Positions 8,656 to 17,602 of a stretch of DNA of 64,000 nt are shown piece after piece. Both the position numbers and the translations under genes were made by a program. The stretch comes from Hafnia paralvei ATCC 29927 (GTDB taxonomy: Bacteria > Pseudomonadota > Gammaproteobacteria > Enterobacterales > Enterobacteriaceae). The stretch lies in assembly GCF_001655005.1 (NCBI RefSeq), contig NZ_LXET01000046.1, positions 62,001-126,000 of the forward strand, read 5' to 3'. Under the pieces are notes generated by a model that had not been told where the DNA came from, ran no database searches, and worked only from the letters and a program-made list of their open reading frames with translations. How positions within the stretch are numbered: position 1 is the first letter of the stretch; every line of letters starts with the position of its first letter.

Positions 8656-9372
8656 CTATGCACTACGATGCAGCAGCATAGACTTAATATGACCAATTGC
8701 ACGGGTCGGGTTCAAGCCTTTTGGACACACATTTACGCAGTTCATGATGCTATGGCAGCGGAATACGCTGAAAGCGTCATCTAAATCGTCCAAACGGCTA
8801 TCCGTTTCCGTATCTCGGCTGTCAATCAGGAAGCGATATGAGGCCAGCAACCCCGCAGGACCGATAAACTTATCTGGGTTCCACCAGAAGGATGGGCACG
8901 ACGTTGAGCAGCATGCACACAGAATACACTCGTACAAACCGTCCAACTTTTCGCGCTGTTCTGGCATCTGCAGATGTTCACGTGCAGGCGGATTCTTACC
9001 ATCATTGAGCAAATACGGCTTAATTTTTTCGTATTGGGTGTAGAACTGCCCCATATCAACAACCAAGTCACGCACCACCGGCAGCCCCGGTAATGGGCGG
9101 ATCACAATTTTTTTACCCGCGCGTTGCAAGGTTGAGACGGGAGTAATGCAGGCTAAGCCGTTCTTGCCGTTCATATTCACGCCGTCAGAACCGCATACAC
9201 CTTCACGGCAGGAGCGACGGAATGCTAACGTTGGATCTTGCTCCTTGAGCAAAATCAGCGCATCTAGCAGCATCATGTCGCGGCCTTCTTCGGCCTCAAG
9301 GGTGTAATCTTGCATCCGTGGCGCGTTATCGACGTCCGGGTTATAGCGATAAACTGAAAACTCTACTTTCAT
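8656..9372 (-). CDS. sdhB: Succinate dehydrogenase iron-sulfur subunit
   Basis: Carries electrons from the SdhA flavin to quinone through three Fe-S clusters. It has 238 residues, as in E. coli. The N-terminal ferredoxin domain holds the 2Fe-2S motif SCREGVCGSDG plus a downstream Cys (NGLAC). The C-terminal domain has the 4Fe-4S motif CILCACCSTSC and the 3Fe-4S and distal motif CVNVCPKGLNP. It lies 50 bp downstream of sdhA, with GGAG ahead of the ATG. Confidence 0.98.
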   Translation of the reverse strand: MKVEFSVYRYNPDVDNAPRMQDYTLEAEEGRDMMLLDALILLKEQDPTLAFRRSCREGVCGSDGVNMNGKNGLACITPVSTLQRAGKKIVIRPLPGLPVVRDLVVDMGQFYTQYEKIKPYLLNDGKNPPAREHLQMPEQREKLDGLYECILCACCSTSCPSFWWNPDKFIGPAGLLASYRFLIDSRDTETDSRLDDLDDAFSVFRCHSIMNCVNVCPKGLNPTRAIGHIKSMLLHRSA

Positions 9373-9422
9373 GACCGTTTCTCCGCAAAAAAGGGTAACT
9401 AACCGAGTAATTGATTAACCAA

Positions 9423-11204
9423 TCAGTAAGTACGGATCTTCGGCGGGAACGCCGGACGTAACTTAGGTTCCATGTTCACGCTGCGGCGTGTCATGCTCTC
9501 GGTTTGCGGCAGATACAGGCTGTGGCACAGCCAGTTAGCGTCATCACGATCCGGGAAGTCAAAGCGGCTATGTGCCCCACGGCTTTCGGTACGGAAATTC
9601 GCTGAAACTGCGGTCGCAAAAGCAGTTTCCATCAGGTTATCCAATTCCAGACACTCAACACGCTGAGTGTTGAAATCGCTAGAAGTATCATCCAGACGCG
9701 CATTTTTCAGACGCTCACGAATCACTTTCAGCTCTTCCAACCCTTTCGCCATCGCATCACCCTCACGGAATACCGAGAAGTTGTGCTGCATGCAGGATTG
9801 CAGGTCTTTACGAATTTGCACCGGATCTTCACCGCTACGAGTGTTGTTCCAACGGTTCATACGATCCAGAGAGGCTTCAATATCCGATTCGCTAGCATCG
9901 CGACTTGGGCCTTGCTCCATCAAACATTCTTGCAGGTGTAGACCCGCTGAGCGACCGAACACCACCAAATCGAGCAGCGAGTTACCGCCTAAACGGTTTG
10001 CGCCGTGAACCGATACGCAGGCAATTTCGCCAACCGCAAACAGCCCCGGAATGACAACGTCTTCGCCCTTCTCATTAACCGTCAACGCCTGACCGGTCAC
10101 TTTGGTCGGGATCCCGCCCATCATGTAGTGGCAGGTTGGGATCACAGGGATCGGCTCTTTCACCGGATCGACGTGAGCAAAGGTACGAGACAGTTCTAAG
10201 ATCCCCGGCAGACGCGCTTCAAGTACATCTTTACCTAAGTGATCCAGCTTCAGTTTGGCGTGTGGCCCCCAAGGACCATCACAACCACGTCCTTCACGAA
10301 TCTCAATCATGATGGAACGCGCAACCACGTCACGGCCTGCCAGGTCTTTCGCGTTTGGTGCGTAGCGCTCCATGAAACGCTCACCGTGTTTGTTCAGCAG
10401 ATAACCGCCTTCACCACGGCATCCCTCTGTGACCAGAACCCCTGCACCGGCAATACCGGTTGGGTGGAACTGCCACATTTCCATGTCCTGAACCGGCACC
10501 CCCGCACGCAGCGCCATACCTACGCCGTCACCGGTATTAATGTGCGCATTGGTCGTTGACTGATAAATACGACCTGCACCACCGGTAGCCAAAATGGTCG
10601 CTTTCGCTTTGAAATAAACGACTTCACCCGTCTCAATGCAGATGGCGGTGGTACCTACAACCGCGCCGTCTTGGTTTTTCACCAGATCCAACGCATACCA
10701 TTCGGAGAAGATCGTGGTGTGGTTTTTCAGGTTTTGCTGATACAGCGTATGTAAAAGCGCATGACCTGTACGGTCAGCGGCGGCGGCGGTACGCGCCGCC
10801 TGCTCACCACCGAAATTTTTCGACTGACCGCCAAATGGGCGCTGATAAATACGACCATCGTCCAAACGAGAGAACGGCAGCCCCATGTGCTCCAGTTCCA
10901 GTATCGCTTCTGGGCCGGTTTTACACATATACTCAATGGCGTCTTGGTCACCGATATAGTCGGAACCTTTCACCGTGTCATACATGTGCCATTCCCAGTT
11001 ATCTTCATGAGTATTACCTAGCGCAACCGTGATGCCCCCCTGAGCGGAAACGGTATGAGAACGGGTTGGGAATACCTTAGATAACAGAGCACAAGACAGC
11101 CCCATTTGGGAAATTTGCAGTGCTGCGCGCATACCTGCACCACCAGCACCAATAACCACTGCATCAAACTCTCTAACTTCAAGACCACTAACTGACTGAC
11201 TCAT
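9423..11204 (-). CDS. sdhA: Succinate dehydrogenase flavoprotein subunit
   Basis: Oxidises succinate to fumarate on the cytoplasmic face, passing electrons to SdhB. From the chosen ATG (MSQSVSGLEVREFDAVVIG) it is 593 residues. The FAD Rossmann motif is VVIGAGGAGMRAAL, and the covalent FAD histidine is His50 in FPTRSHTVSAQGG (His45 in E. coli, whose N-terminus is shorter). Substrate motifs include HPTGIAGAGVL and the catalytic Arg region AGRDVVARS. This start is 1 nt past the sdhD stop; a longer frame from 11222 would overlap sdhD and lacks support. Confidence 0.97.
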   Translation of the reverse strand: MSQSVSGLEVREFDAVVIGAGGAGMRAALQISQMGLSCALLSKVFPTRSHTVSAQGGITVALGNTHEDNWEWHMYDTVKGSDYIGDQDAIEYMCKTGPEAILELEHMGLPFSRLDDGRIYQRPFGGQSKNFGGEQAARTAAAADRTGHALLHTLYQQNLKNHTTIFSEWYALDLVKNQDGAVVGTTAICIETGEVVYFKAKATILATGGAGRIYQSTTNAHINTGDGVGMALRAGVPVQDMEMWQFHPTGIAGAGVLVTEGCRGEGGYLLNKHGERFMERYAPNAKDLAGRDVVARSIMIEIREGRGCDGPWGPHAKLKLDHLGKDVLEARLPGILELSRTFAHVDPVKEPIPVIPTCHYMMGGIPTKVTGQALTVNEKGEDVVIPGLFAVGEIACVSVHGANRLGGNSLLDLVVFGRSAGLHLQECLMEQGPSRDASESDIEASLDRMNRWNNTRSGEDPVQIRKDLQSCMQHNFSVFREGDAMAKGLEELKVIRERLKNARLDDTSSDFNTQRVECLELDNLMETAFATAVSANFRTESRGAHSRFDFPDRDDANWLCHSLYLPQTESMTRRSVNMEPKLRPAFPPKIRTY

Positions 11205-11205
11205 G

Positions 11206-11568
11206 TTAGGCACCCCACACAACTAATGTTCCATAAACCAAATAAACCACTAACGCGACAACGATAACCAGCTGCAAAATCAGCCGTAATGCCAGCGGTT
11301 TAATGTAATCCGTTAACACTTGCCACATACCAATCCAAGCGTGAGCCAAAATTGATACCAACGTGAGCACGGTAAAGACCTTAGTGATGTTTGATGCGAA
11401 AAATCCGCGCCAGATTTCGTAAGTAAGAGAGTCTGCGGTAAAGATAAAACCGAGGATATAGAGGACATATAACGTAATAACGATGGCCGCCGCACGTAGC
11501 AGTAACCAATCATGAACACCATTACGCCCTAAGGCAGATGCACTGCTTTTTGAGTTTGGGGTTACCAT
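11206..11568 (-). CDS. sdhD: Succinate dehydrogenase membrane anchor subunit D
   Basis: One of two hydrophobic subunits that anchor SdhAB and form the haem b and ubiquinone sites. It has 120 residues, slightly longer than the 115 of E. coli because of an extra Lys/Ser-containing N-terminus; ASALGRNGVHDW then aligns directly. Three membrane helices are evident, and the quinone-region motif HAWIGMWQVLTDYIKP is intact. The start overlaps the sdhC stop by 7 nt, indicating translational coupling. Confidence 0.97.
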   Translation of the reverse strand: MVTPNSKSSASALGRNGVHDWLLLRAAAIVITLYVLYILGFIFTADSLTYEIWRGFFASNITKVFTVLTLVSILAHAWIGMWQVLTDYIKPLALRLILQLVIVVALVVYLVYGTLVVWGA

Positions 11569-11951
11569 ACGAGGACTCCAGCTAAAATAGAAAGTACGAC
11601 GGTGATCGCAAATGAAATGTAAGCTGTGCGACTACCTGCGGCGAAACTCTCTTCGATATAGCCAAAATCCATCAGCATGTGACGAATACCACCACAGATG
11701 TGGTACGCCAATGCGGTGAGGATCCCCCACACAATGAATTTAACGATGAAGCTATCCATGACCGCTGCGGCTTGAGCAAACCCTTCAGGAGAAGCAAGAG
11801 AAAGGCCCAATAGCCAAAGCAGGATACCGATGGAAACAAAGGTAATCACACCTGAAGCGCGGTGTAATATGGAGGCTATCGCAGTAACGGGAAATCGGAT
11901 CGTTTGCAGATCCAGATTGACAGGTCTTTGTTTTTTGACATTTTTTATCAT
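11562..11951 (-). CDS. sdhC: Succinate dehydrogenase cytochrome b556 subunit
   Basis: The second membrane anchor of complex II. It has 129 residues from MIKNVKKQRPVNLDLQTIRF, matching the E. coli start; an in-frame ATG four codons upstream is not needed. The haem ligand His84 (AYHICGGIRH) and the quinone-site residues Ser27 and Arg31 (ASILHR) are conserved, while the three residues after His84 differ from E. coli. First gene of sdhCDAB-sucABCD, divergent from gltA. Confidence 0.97.
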   Translation of the reverse strand: MIKNVKKQRPVNLDLQTIRFPVTAIASILHRASGVITFVSIGILLWLLGLSLASPEGFAQAAAVMDSFIVKFIVWGILTALAYHICGGIRHMLMDFGYIEESFAAGSRTAYISFAITVVLSILAGVLVW

Positions 11952-12782
11952 TATAGCGCCCACACAGCTCTTATTATTTTCCTTCCTCCGGGCCTGGGCG
12001 GGGTCAAGCAGCGTATCCCCTTCCTACTTGGCATTGCTGCAACGTTAGCCGCGTTCGTTCCCCAGTTGCACCGATAGGTAGGTTTACTGAGATTCTCTCG
12101 CTTGCTGCCTTTGCGCAACCCCAATAAGTTTGGGTATAAAATCCTTTACGTTACACGCCAACAGCTTCCACTGTGCTAAAACGGCGCGCTCCATATTCAC
12201 GCTGGGTGCTCCAACTTCAGGGCAGTTTCTTAGAGGGTACAACCCTAGAAAAACAGAAAGTCCCGGAGACCTGGCGGCAGTATAGAAGCATCACATTTTG
12301 ATTACAATTCGAATACAACCTGAATAAAGACATTTGACCGGAACAGTGATATGAGTCACGAAATTAACAAATACGACAAAATTAATTACATGATTTGACA
12401 AGGAATCAACATTTCCGTTACAACAGAGTGGCGAATAGACCTACGTTGTACTATTGATGAGCAAACTCTTTCCCCCAGCGCAAAGTTATGCAACAGTGGA
12501 ATATGTGAATACCCATAGGTTTAACGTAGGCAATAATTAATTATGTTATAAAGAATACCAACGAATCGTTAACATTCTAAACATCGACGAGCGAGTAGTC
12601 GTCGAACGACGAACTGGCCGTTAGCAGGATAAATTGCACTCTGTACCCTATAATTTAAGACCGCCACGAAAATCGACGGTGGTCAGCAGGGCGCGAAGAA
12701 CCGCTAACAGGGAGGCTAGTACCCAATATCGGTGAGTCGGTCGTTAATGGTTCTTAAATCTAGAGGCGCTAAGGAGACTGTA
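11952..12782. promoter_or_regulatory. Divergent sdhC/gltA control region
   Basis: This 831-bp region separates the divergent sdhC and gltA genes and holds no recognisable gene. It contains a CRP-like site (listed separately), several AT-rich TTAAC/GTTAA stretches typical of ArcA targets, and a TATAAT at 12649-12654 about 130 bp upstream of gltA. A 7-bp hairpin GACCGCC / GGTGGTC lies in the probable gltA leader (12659-12684). In E. coli the same intergenic region is controlled by CRP and ArcA. Confidence 0.6.
12345..12360. promoter_or_regulatory. CRP-like site between sdhC and gltA
   Basis: AGTGATATGAGTCACG contains the exact GTGA-N6-TCAC core of a CRP operator. It lies about 390 bp upstream of sdhC. 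Catabolite activation of sdh by cAMP-CRP is established in E. coli. Confidence 0.5.
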
Positions 12783-14066
12783 ATGGCTAACAAGAAAGCG
12801 ACGCTAACGCTAAACGGTTCTGAAACGATTGAACTTGATGTGCTTTCCGGCACATTGGGCGGCGAAGAAATTGATATTCGCAGTTTGGGTTCAAAAGGCT
12901 ACTTCACGTTTGACCCAGGATTTACATCCACGGCCTCTTGCGAATCAAAAATCACCTATATCGACGGTGATGAAGGCATTTTGCTGCACCGCGGCTTCCC
13001 TATCGACGAGTTGGCCAAAAACTCCAACTACCTCGAAGTTTGTTACATTCTGCTGTATGGCGAAGCGCCAACACCGGAAGAGTATGAAACGTTCAAAACC
13101 ACCGTTACGCGCCACACCATGATCCATGAGCAGATTACTCGTCTGTTCCACGGTTTCCGTCGCGACTCTCACCCAATGGCGGTAATGTGCGGCGTCACCG
13201 CCTCTTTAGCAGCGTTCTATCACGACTCTCTGGACGTTAACAACGAGCGTCATCGTGAAATCGCAGCGTATCGCCTGTTATCAAAAATGCCGACGTTGGC
13301 GGCGATGTGCTACAAATATTCACTCGGCCAACCGTTTGTTTATCCAAAGAATAACCTCTCCTATTCCGGCAACTTCCTGAATATGATGTTCTCAACGCCG
13401 TGTGAAGAGTATGTAGTGAATCCAGTTCTGGAACGCGCCATGGATCGCATTTTAATCCTGCACGCTGACCATGAGCAGAACGCATCGACCTCCACCGTGC
13501 GTACCGCCGGTTCTTCTGGCGCAAACCCATTTGCCTGTATCGCAGCCGGTATCGCATCTCTTTGGGGGCCAGCGCACGGCGGAGCCAACGAAGCCGCGTT
13601 GAAAATGCTGGAAGAGATCAGCTCAGTCGATCACATCCCAGAATTTGTGCGCCGAGCTAAAGACAAGAACGATTCTTTCCGCCTGATGGGCTTTGGTCAT
13701 CGTGTTTATAAAAACTATGATCCACGCGCTACCGTGATGCGTGAAACCTGTCATGAAGTGTTAAAAGAGCTGAATCTGCAAGATGACCTGCTGGAAGTGG
13801 CGATGGAGTTGGAGCACATCGCGCTGAACGACCCGTACTTCATTGAGAAGAAACTGTATCCAAACGTAGATTTCTACTCAGGTATTATCTTGAAAGCGAT
13901 GGGTATTCCGTCTTCCATGTTTACCGTCATCTTTGCCATGGCACGTACCGTAGGCTGGATCGCTCACTGGAACGAAATGCACGACGACGGCATCAAAATT
14001 GCTCGTCCTCGTCAGCTGTATACCGGCTATGACAAACGTCCGTTTGAGTCTAAGCTGAAGAAGTAA
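12783..14066 (+). CDS. gltA: Citrate synthase (type II, NADH-sensitive family)
   Basis: Condenses oxaloacetate and acetyl-CoA to citrate. It has 427 residues, equal to E. coli GltA. The start MANKKATLTLNG follows an AAGGAG ribosome site; the longer in-frame extension to 12732 has no homologous counterpart. Active-site histidines and aspartate sit in ILHADHEQNAS, WGPAHGGANE and FGHRVYKNYDPRA. The N-terminal domain characteristic of hexameric, NADH-inhibited enzymes is present. It is monocistronic, with its own terminator. Confidence 0.98.
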   Translation: MANKKATLTLNGSETIELDVLSGTLGGEEIDIRSLGSKGYFTFDPGFTSTASCESKITYIDGDEGILLHRGFPIDELAKNSNYLEVCYILLYGEAPTPEEYETFKTTVTRHTMIHEQITRLFHGFRRDSHPMAVMCGVTASLAAFYHDSLDVNNERHREIAAYRLLSKMPTLAAMCYKYSLGQPFVYPKNNLSYSGNFLNMMFSTPCEEYVVNPVLERAMDRILILHADHEQNASTSTVRTAGSSGANPFACIAAGIASLWGPAHGGANEAALKMLEEISSVDHIPEFVRRAKDKNDSFRLMGFGHRVYKNYDPRATVMRETCHEVLKELNLQDDLLEVAMELEHIALNDPYFIEKKLYPNVDFYSGIILKAMGIPSSMFTVIFAMARTVGWIAHWNEMHDDGIKIARPRQLYTGYDKRPFESKLKK

Positions 14067-14087
14067 TTTAAGAAATCGATACGCTAT

Positions 14088-14126
14088 AACCCCACCGCAT
14101 TTTACTATTCGGTGGGGTTATTTTTT
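14088..14126 (+). terminator. gltA terminator
   Basis: A 10-bp perfect stem AACCCCACCG / CGGTGGGGTT with a 12-nt loop, followed by A and six T residues, starts 22 nt after the gltA stop codon. Confidence 0.95.
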
Positions 14127-14135
14127 ATATCAATT

Positions 14136-14927
14136 CTAACGCTGACAATTCGGGCACCAGTAAAATGGCCGCGAAGAGATCATCGTTTTTTCAATCATCT
14201 GCCCGCAGCGCAAACAAGGTTCACCGGCGCGGTGAAACACCTTGAACTGAAAAAGCGCGCCATGATGCACATCTTCATCCATGGTGCCACGCGTGTTATA
14301 CGAAAGACGTGGAATCTCCAGCAAAGCATGAGACAAATGCTCCAACTGTTCAGGACGCAATGATTGAGCATTATGGGTCGGCGCTAATTCAGCATCCCAT
14401 AAAATCTCAACGCGTAGATAGTTACCTAGCCCCGCCAAGAAGCGCTGATCCAGCAATAACCCACCAAACTGACGACGACGAAATGCCGGCAGCATCAAAC
14501 GCTCTTTTACCTGTTCAGCCGTTAGGCGTAAATCAAGAACATCGGGCCCAACGCGTTGTAAAAACGGATGCTGAGCAATCTCCTCTCGTGGCGCAATAGT
14601 GATATCAGAGGCACTATAAAGCAGGATCGCTTGATCCTCGGTTTCAAGGCGCACACGCAGATCGCGCTTCGTATTCGGCGTATCTCCAGCAGCAACAATT
14701 TTCCATACGCCGTACAGTTGATTGTGACTATACATGGTTAAACCATTGGAAAAGTGCGTCAGCAGCGCTTTACCCCGCGTTTCGATATCTTCGATTTTTT
14801 CGCCAATCAACTGAGGCTGATAATGCTTTAACTGAGGAAATGCGAACCACACTTCGGTTAACGGTTTACCCACCACGGCACCCGTTAACTTGTCCGCCGC
14901 ACGACGAATTTCTGGCCCTTCAGGCAT
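14136..14927 (-). CDS. nei: Endonuclease VIII, DNA glycosylase/AP lyase
   Basis: Removes oxidised pyrimidines from DNA and nicks the abasic site. It has 263 residues, as in E. coli. The catalytic Pro2 and Glu3 are in MPEGPEIRRAADKL, the conserved lysine loop is TRGKALLTHF, and the C-terminal zinc finger spans CLRCGQMIEKT to WCPNCQR. It ends 10 bp from the gltA terminator, transcribed convergently, and is downstream of pxpA (70-bp gap), so it probably shares the pxp transcript as in E. coli. Confidence 0.97.
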   Translation of the reverse strand: MPEGPEIRRAADKLTGAVVGKPLTEVWFAFPQLKHYQPQLIGEKIEDIETRGKALLTHFSNGLTMYSHNQLYGVWKIVAAGDTPNTKRDLRVRLETEDQAILLYSASDITIAPREEIAQHPFLQRVGPDVLDLRLTAEQVKERLMLPAFRRRQFGGLLLDQRFLAGLGNYLRVEILWDAELAPTHNAQSLRPEQLEHLSHALLEIPRLSYNTRGTMDEDVHHGALFQFKVFHRAGEPCLRCGQMIEKTMISSRPFYWCPNCQR

Positions 14928-14996
14928 GGCTCCACTCTCTTACACCAGACGACAACATGTCGCCAGAATAGCGCGATTGGTTACGGAGTCAAAACT

Positions 14997-15731
14997 TCAG
15001 CCCGCGCCCACCTCGATACCCTGTTGCAAGAAATGCTGGCGAAGTAACTGAGCGAAAGCAAGAGCATGCATGCTATCACCATGTAAACAAACCGTGTCCG
15101 CCTGCACTGGTACCCTATCACCTTGTGGTGTCACAATCTGATTGTGCTGCACCATCATCAAAGTATGACGTAACGCCTGTTGATCGTCAGTAATCAGCGC
15201 ATCAGGCTGGCTACGCGGTACCAGAGTGCCATCGGCTTGATAGTTACGATCGGCAAAAACTTCCTGCCACGTGGTCAGCCCCAATAGCTTTCCGGCGCGG
15301 ATCATCTCACTGCCCGCTAACCCAACCAAACGCAAAGCAGGATCAAAATCAAACACGGCATGGGCAATTGCGTAAGCCAGTTGAGGTTCGACCGCCGCCT
15401 GATTATAAAGCATGCCATGTGGCTTTACGTGCCGTAACCTAACCTCGAGCGCAAGGCAATGGCGGTTTAGCGCGTTCAGTTGCTCCATCACCAATTGATA
15501 GACCTCGTCTGGGGACAACGTCTGCCGACGCCGACCAAAGTTAGCCCGATCGAGAAAGCTCGGATGCGCCCCCACCGCGACACCCAACTCTTTTGCCCAG
15601 AGGAGAGATTGATGCATAGTGGCATCATCACCAGCATGATATCCACAGGCGATATTTGCTGAGCTCACCAACGTTAACAGCGCGTAATCATTGGCACAGC
15701 CTTCCCCTAAATCAGCATTGAGATCAATCAC
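14997..15731 (-). CDS. pxpA: 5-oxoprolinase subunit A (LamB/YcsF family)
   Basis: With PxpB and PxpC it hydrolyses 5-oxoproline (pyroglutamate, a damage product of glutamine) to glutamate using ATP. From a GTG start (V/M-IDLNADLGEGCAND) it is 244 residues, exactly the E. coli length, with an AGGA ribosome site upstream; an ATG at 15749 would add six residues. Family motifs: IDLNADLGEG, SANIACGYHAGD, GAHPSF and VKPHGMLYNQ. The start overlaps the end of pxpC by 8 nt. Confidence 0.95.
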   Translation of the reverse strand: MIDLNADLGEGCANDYALLTLVSSANIACGYHAGDDATMHQSLLWAKELGVAVGAHPSFLDRANFGRRRQTLSPDEVYQLVMEQLNALNRHCLALEVRLRHVKPHGMLYNQAAVEPQLAYAIAHAVFDFDPALRLVGLAGSEMIRAGKLLGLTTWQEVFADRNYQADGTLVPRSQPDALITDDQQALRHTLMMVQHNQIVTPQGDRVPVQADTVCLHGDSMHALAFAQLLRQHFLQQGIEVGAG

Positions 15732-16653
15732 CCTGCAATCCTCTCTCAAGTTGACGCAGATAGATTTTTTGTTCTTTATAGGCCTGCTGTGCTTCGGCCA
15801 GCGTACAGCGAATGAAATGGATCGGTTCTCCCAAACGGATTTGGGCGAGGTGATAGAGATCGGCCTCGATCACGCAGGCAATACGTGGATAACCACCGGT
15901 TGTCTGGGCATCGGCCATTAATACTATCGGCTGGCCACCGTGTGGAACCTGAATCACGCCGGGTAACAGCCCATGTGCAAACATTTCACGTGAACTACTA
16001 CGTCTGAGCGCATGGCCGTTTAAGCGATATCCCATGCGGTTGCTCTGGGGGCTAAGGTGCCACGGTGTACGCCAGAAAAACGCCTGCTCTTCTGGACTAA
16101 ACTCTTGATATTCAGGACCAGGCAGCACACGGATATAGTTATTGAACAGCAATTGTTTAATACCCTGCGATTTTTGCGGAACACGCCGTACCTCGCCAAG
16201 CGGCAAAACATCGCCATCTTTCAGCCTTCGCCCGTCTAGGCCACCAAAACCACCGGTCAGATCGGTACTCCGCGAGCCGAGCACCTTGGGTACATCAATA
16301 CCGCCACTCACCGCAAGATAGCTGCGCATTCCACGCTTCGGGCGATGCAAGACTAAACGCTGCCCCGCGCGAACTGGGTAGTTCCACCCCGTCCATATAC
16401 GCTGTTTATCCAAATACGCGTCGCATCCTGCCCCTGTTAACGCCATCCAACCATCACGGGTGAATTCTACCGTGCATTCGCCGAGAGTGACTTCAAGCCC
16501 CGCATCAGTACCTCTATTTCCCACCAGTAAATTAGCGGCGTACAACGCAGGAGCATCAAGCGCACCGCCCAAGCTAACGCCCTGCCCACGTAAACCGTTA
16601 CGCCCCTGATCCTGCACCGTTGTTTGTAATCCAGCGCGAATAATGTTCAGCAT
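15724..16653 (-). CDS. pxpC: 5-oxoprolinase subunit C (biotin-dependent carboxyltransferase-like)
   Basis: The second large subunit of the PxpABC 5-oxoprolinase, related to urea carboxylase and KipA-type domains. It has 309 residues (E. coli 310), starting MLNIIRAGLQTTVQDQGR, with the family motifs VGNRGTDAGLEVTLG and SNRMGYRLNG. It overlaps pxpB by 7 nt and pxpA by 8 nt, a tightly coupled operon that implies stoichiometric subunits. Confidence 0.95.
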   Translation of the reverse strand: MLNIIRAGLQTTVQDQGRNGLRGQGVSLGGALDAPALYAANLLVGNRGTDAGLEVTLGECTVEFTRDGWMALTGAGCDAYLDKQRIWTGWNYPVRAGQRLVLHRPKRGMRSYLAVSGGIDVPKVLGSRSTDLTGGFGGLDGRRLKDGDVLPLGEVRRVPQKSQGIKQLLFNNYIRVLPGPEYQEFSPEEQAFFWRTPWHLSPQSNRMGYRLNGHALRRSSSREMFAHGLLPGVIQVPHGGQPIVLMADAQTTGGYPRIACVIEADLYHLAQIRLGEPIHFIRCTLAEAQQAYKEQKIYLRQLERGLQGD

Positions 16654-17303
16654 ACTCCCTCCTTTTGCGGGACAAAGCGCACGCTATCGCCGGGACGTAA
16701 TAACGTCGAAGGTGATGCATGGGGATCAAATAACGCCAGTGGCGTATTGCCGATAATCTGCCAGCCCCCCGGCGAGGCCAGAGGATAAACGCCGGTATGG
16801 CTACCACCGATACCTACCGATCCCTGCGGAACCTTCACTCGCGGCACCCCTCGTCTCGCGGTGTGTAAGGCTTCAGGCAAACCGCCAAGGTAGCCAAAAC
16901 CGGGCTGAAATCCGAGGAAATACACCACATATTCTGCACTGCTATGTAGCTCAACCACTTGGCGCTCGGTGAGTCCGTGAAACAGCGCGACCTCTTCCAA
17001 ATCAGGCCCTTCTGCGCCGCCATAAACGACTGGAATATCAATATGACGCACTTCTGGCTGTACGGACTCGCTCTCTTCCCACCACTGTTGCAATTTGTCT
17101 AAAACCTCAACCGGTTCAGTCTCCGGCACAGAGAGCAGCAGCGTAATATTGTTCATTCCGGGAATCACTTCCGACACATTGGGATATTCACGCAGCCGAG
17201 TCGCTAATGACCAAATACGCTTCTGGCTTTCTAACGATAATGGTGGCTCAAGTTCTAACACCGCCGCGCGTTCACCTAACAGATAACACCGTGCTTTTTG
17301 CAA
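16647..17303 (-). CDS. pxpB: 5-oxoprolinase subunit B (KipI-like)
   Basis: First gene of pxpBCA-nei; its product is the KipI-like subunit of 5-oxoprolinase. It has 218 residues, as in E. coli YbgJ, starting MQKARCYLLGERAAVLELEP. Conserved family blocks: IPGMNNITLLL, IPVVYGG and the C-terminal GGWQIIG followed by LRPGDSVRFVP. In E. coli ybgI directly precedes this gene; here the xap-yjdM block separates them and transcription starts from a divergent region shared with xapA. Confidence 0.95.
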   Translation of the reverse strand: MQKARCYLLGERAAVLELEPPLSLESQKRIWSLATRLREYPNVSEVIPGMNNITLLLSVPETEPVEVLDKLQQWWEESESVQPEVRHIDIPVVYGGAEGPDLEEVALFHGLTERQVVELHSSAEYVVYFLGFQPGFGYLGGLPEALHTARRGVPRVKVPQGSVGIGGSHTGVYPLASPGGWQIIGNTPLALFDPHASPSTLLRPGDSVRFVPQKEGVC

Positions 17304-17392
17304 GACAGCCTCCCTATGGACGTAACCCCAAATTATCAGCTACTACGTTAACTTATGCGCAAAGACAGCACTGTCGTCAATGCGTGAGCCAG

Positions 17393-17408
17393 TGAGATTC
17401 AGATCACA
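17393..17408. promoter_or_regulatory. CRP-like site in the pxpB/xapA divergent region
   Basis: TGAGA-N6-TCACA (one mismatch to the CRP consensus) lies in the 299-bp divergent region, about 200 bp upstream of xapA. Apart from this and an AT-rich stretch at 17440-17560, the region holds no recognisable gene. Which of the two promoters it serves is not determined. Confidence 0.4.
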
Positions 17409-17602
17409 TAACGACAATTTGATTTGGCAACAAAAAACTTTGCTTCATACCGCCCGCACTCACAATCCTCTGAATCTGAAATATAAATTACGCCAAATTG
17501 CGATCAATACGATTTTCGTATCAATCAACGCATTTTTAAAATTGGATTGCCAATCGAAGCCATACACACAATGCGGGCATACCTTTCCTCTTGGAGTCGA
17601 TT

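Noticed and set aside
12397..12425. TTGACA with a TACAAC as an upstream gltA promoter
   Set aside because: The spacing is 18 bp and the -10 element matches only 4 of 6 positions; position is plausible but evidence is too weak for a feature.
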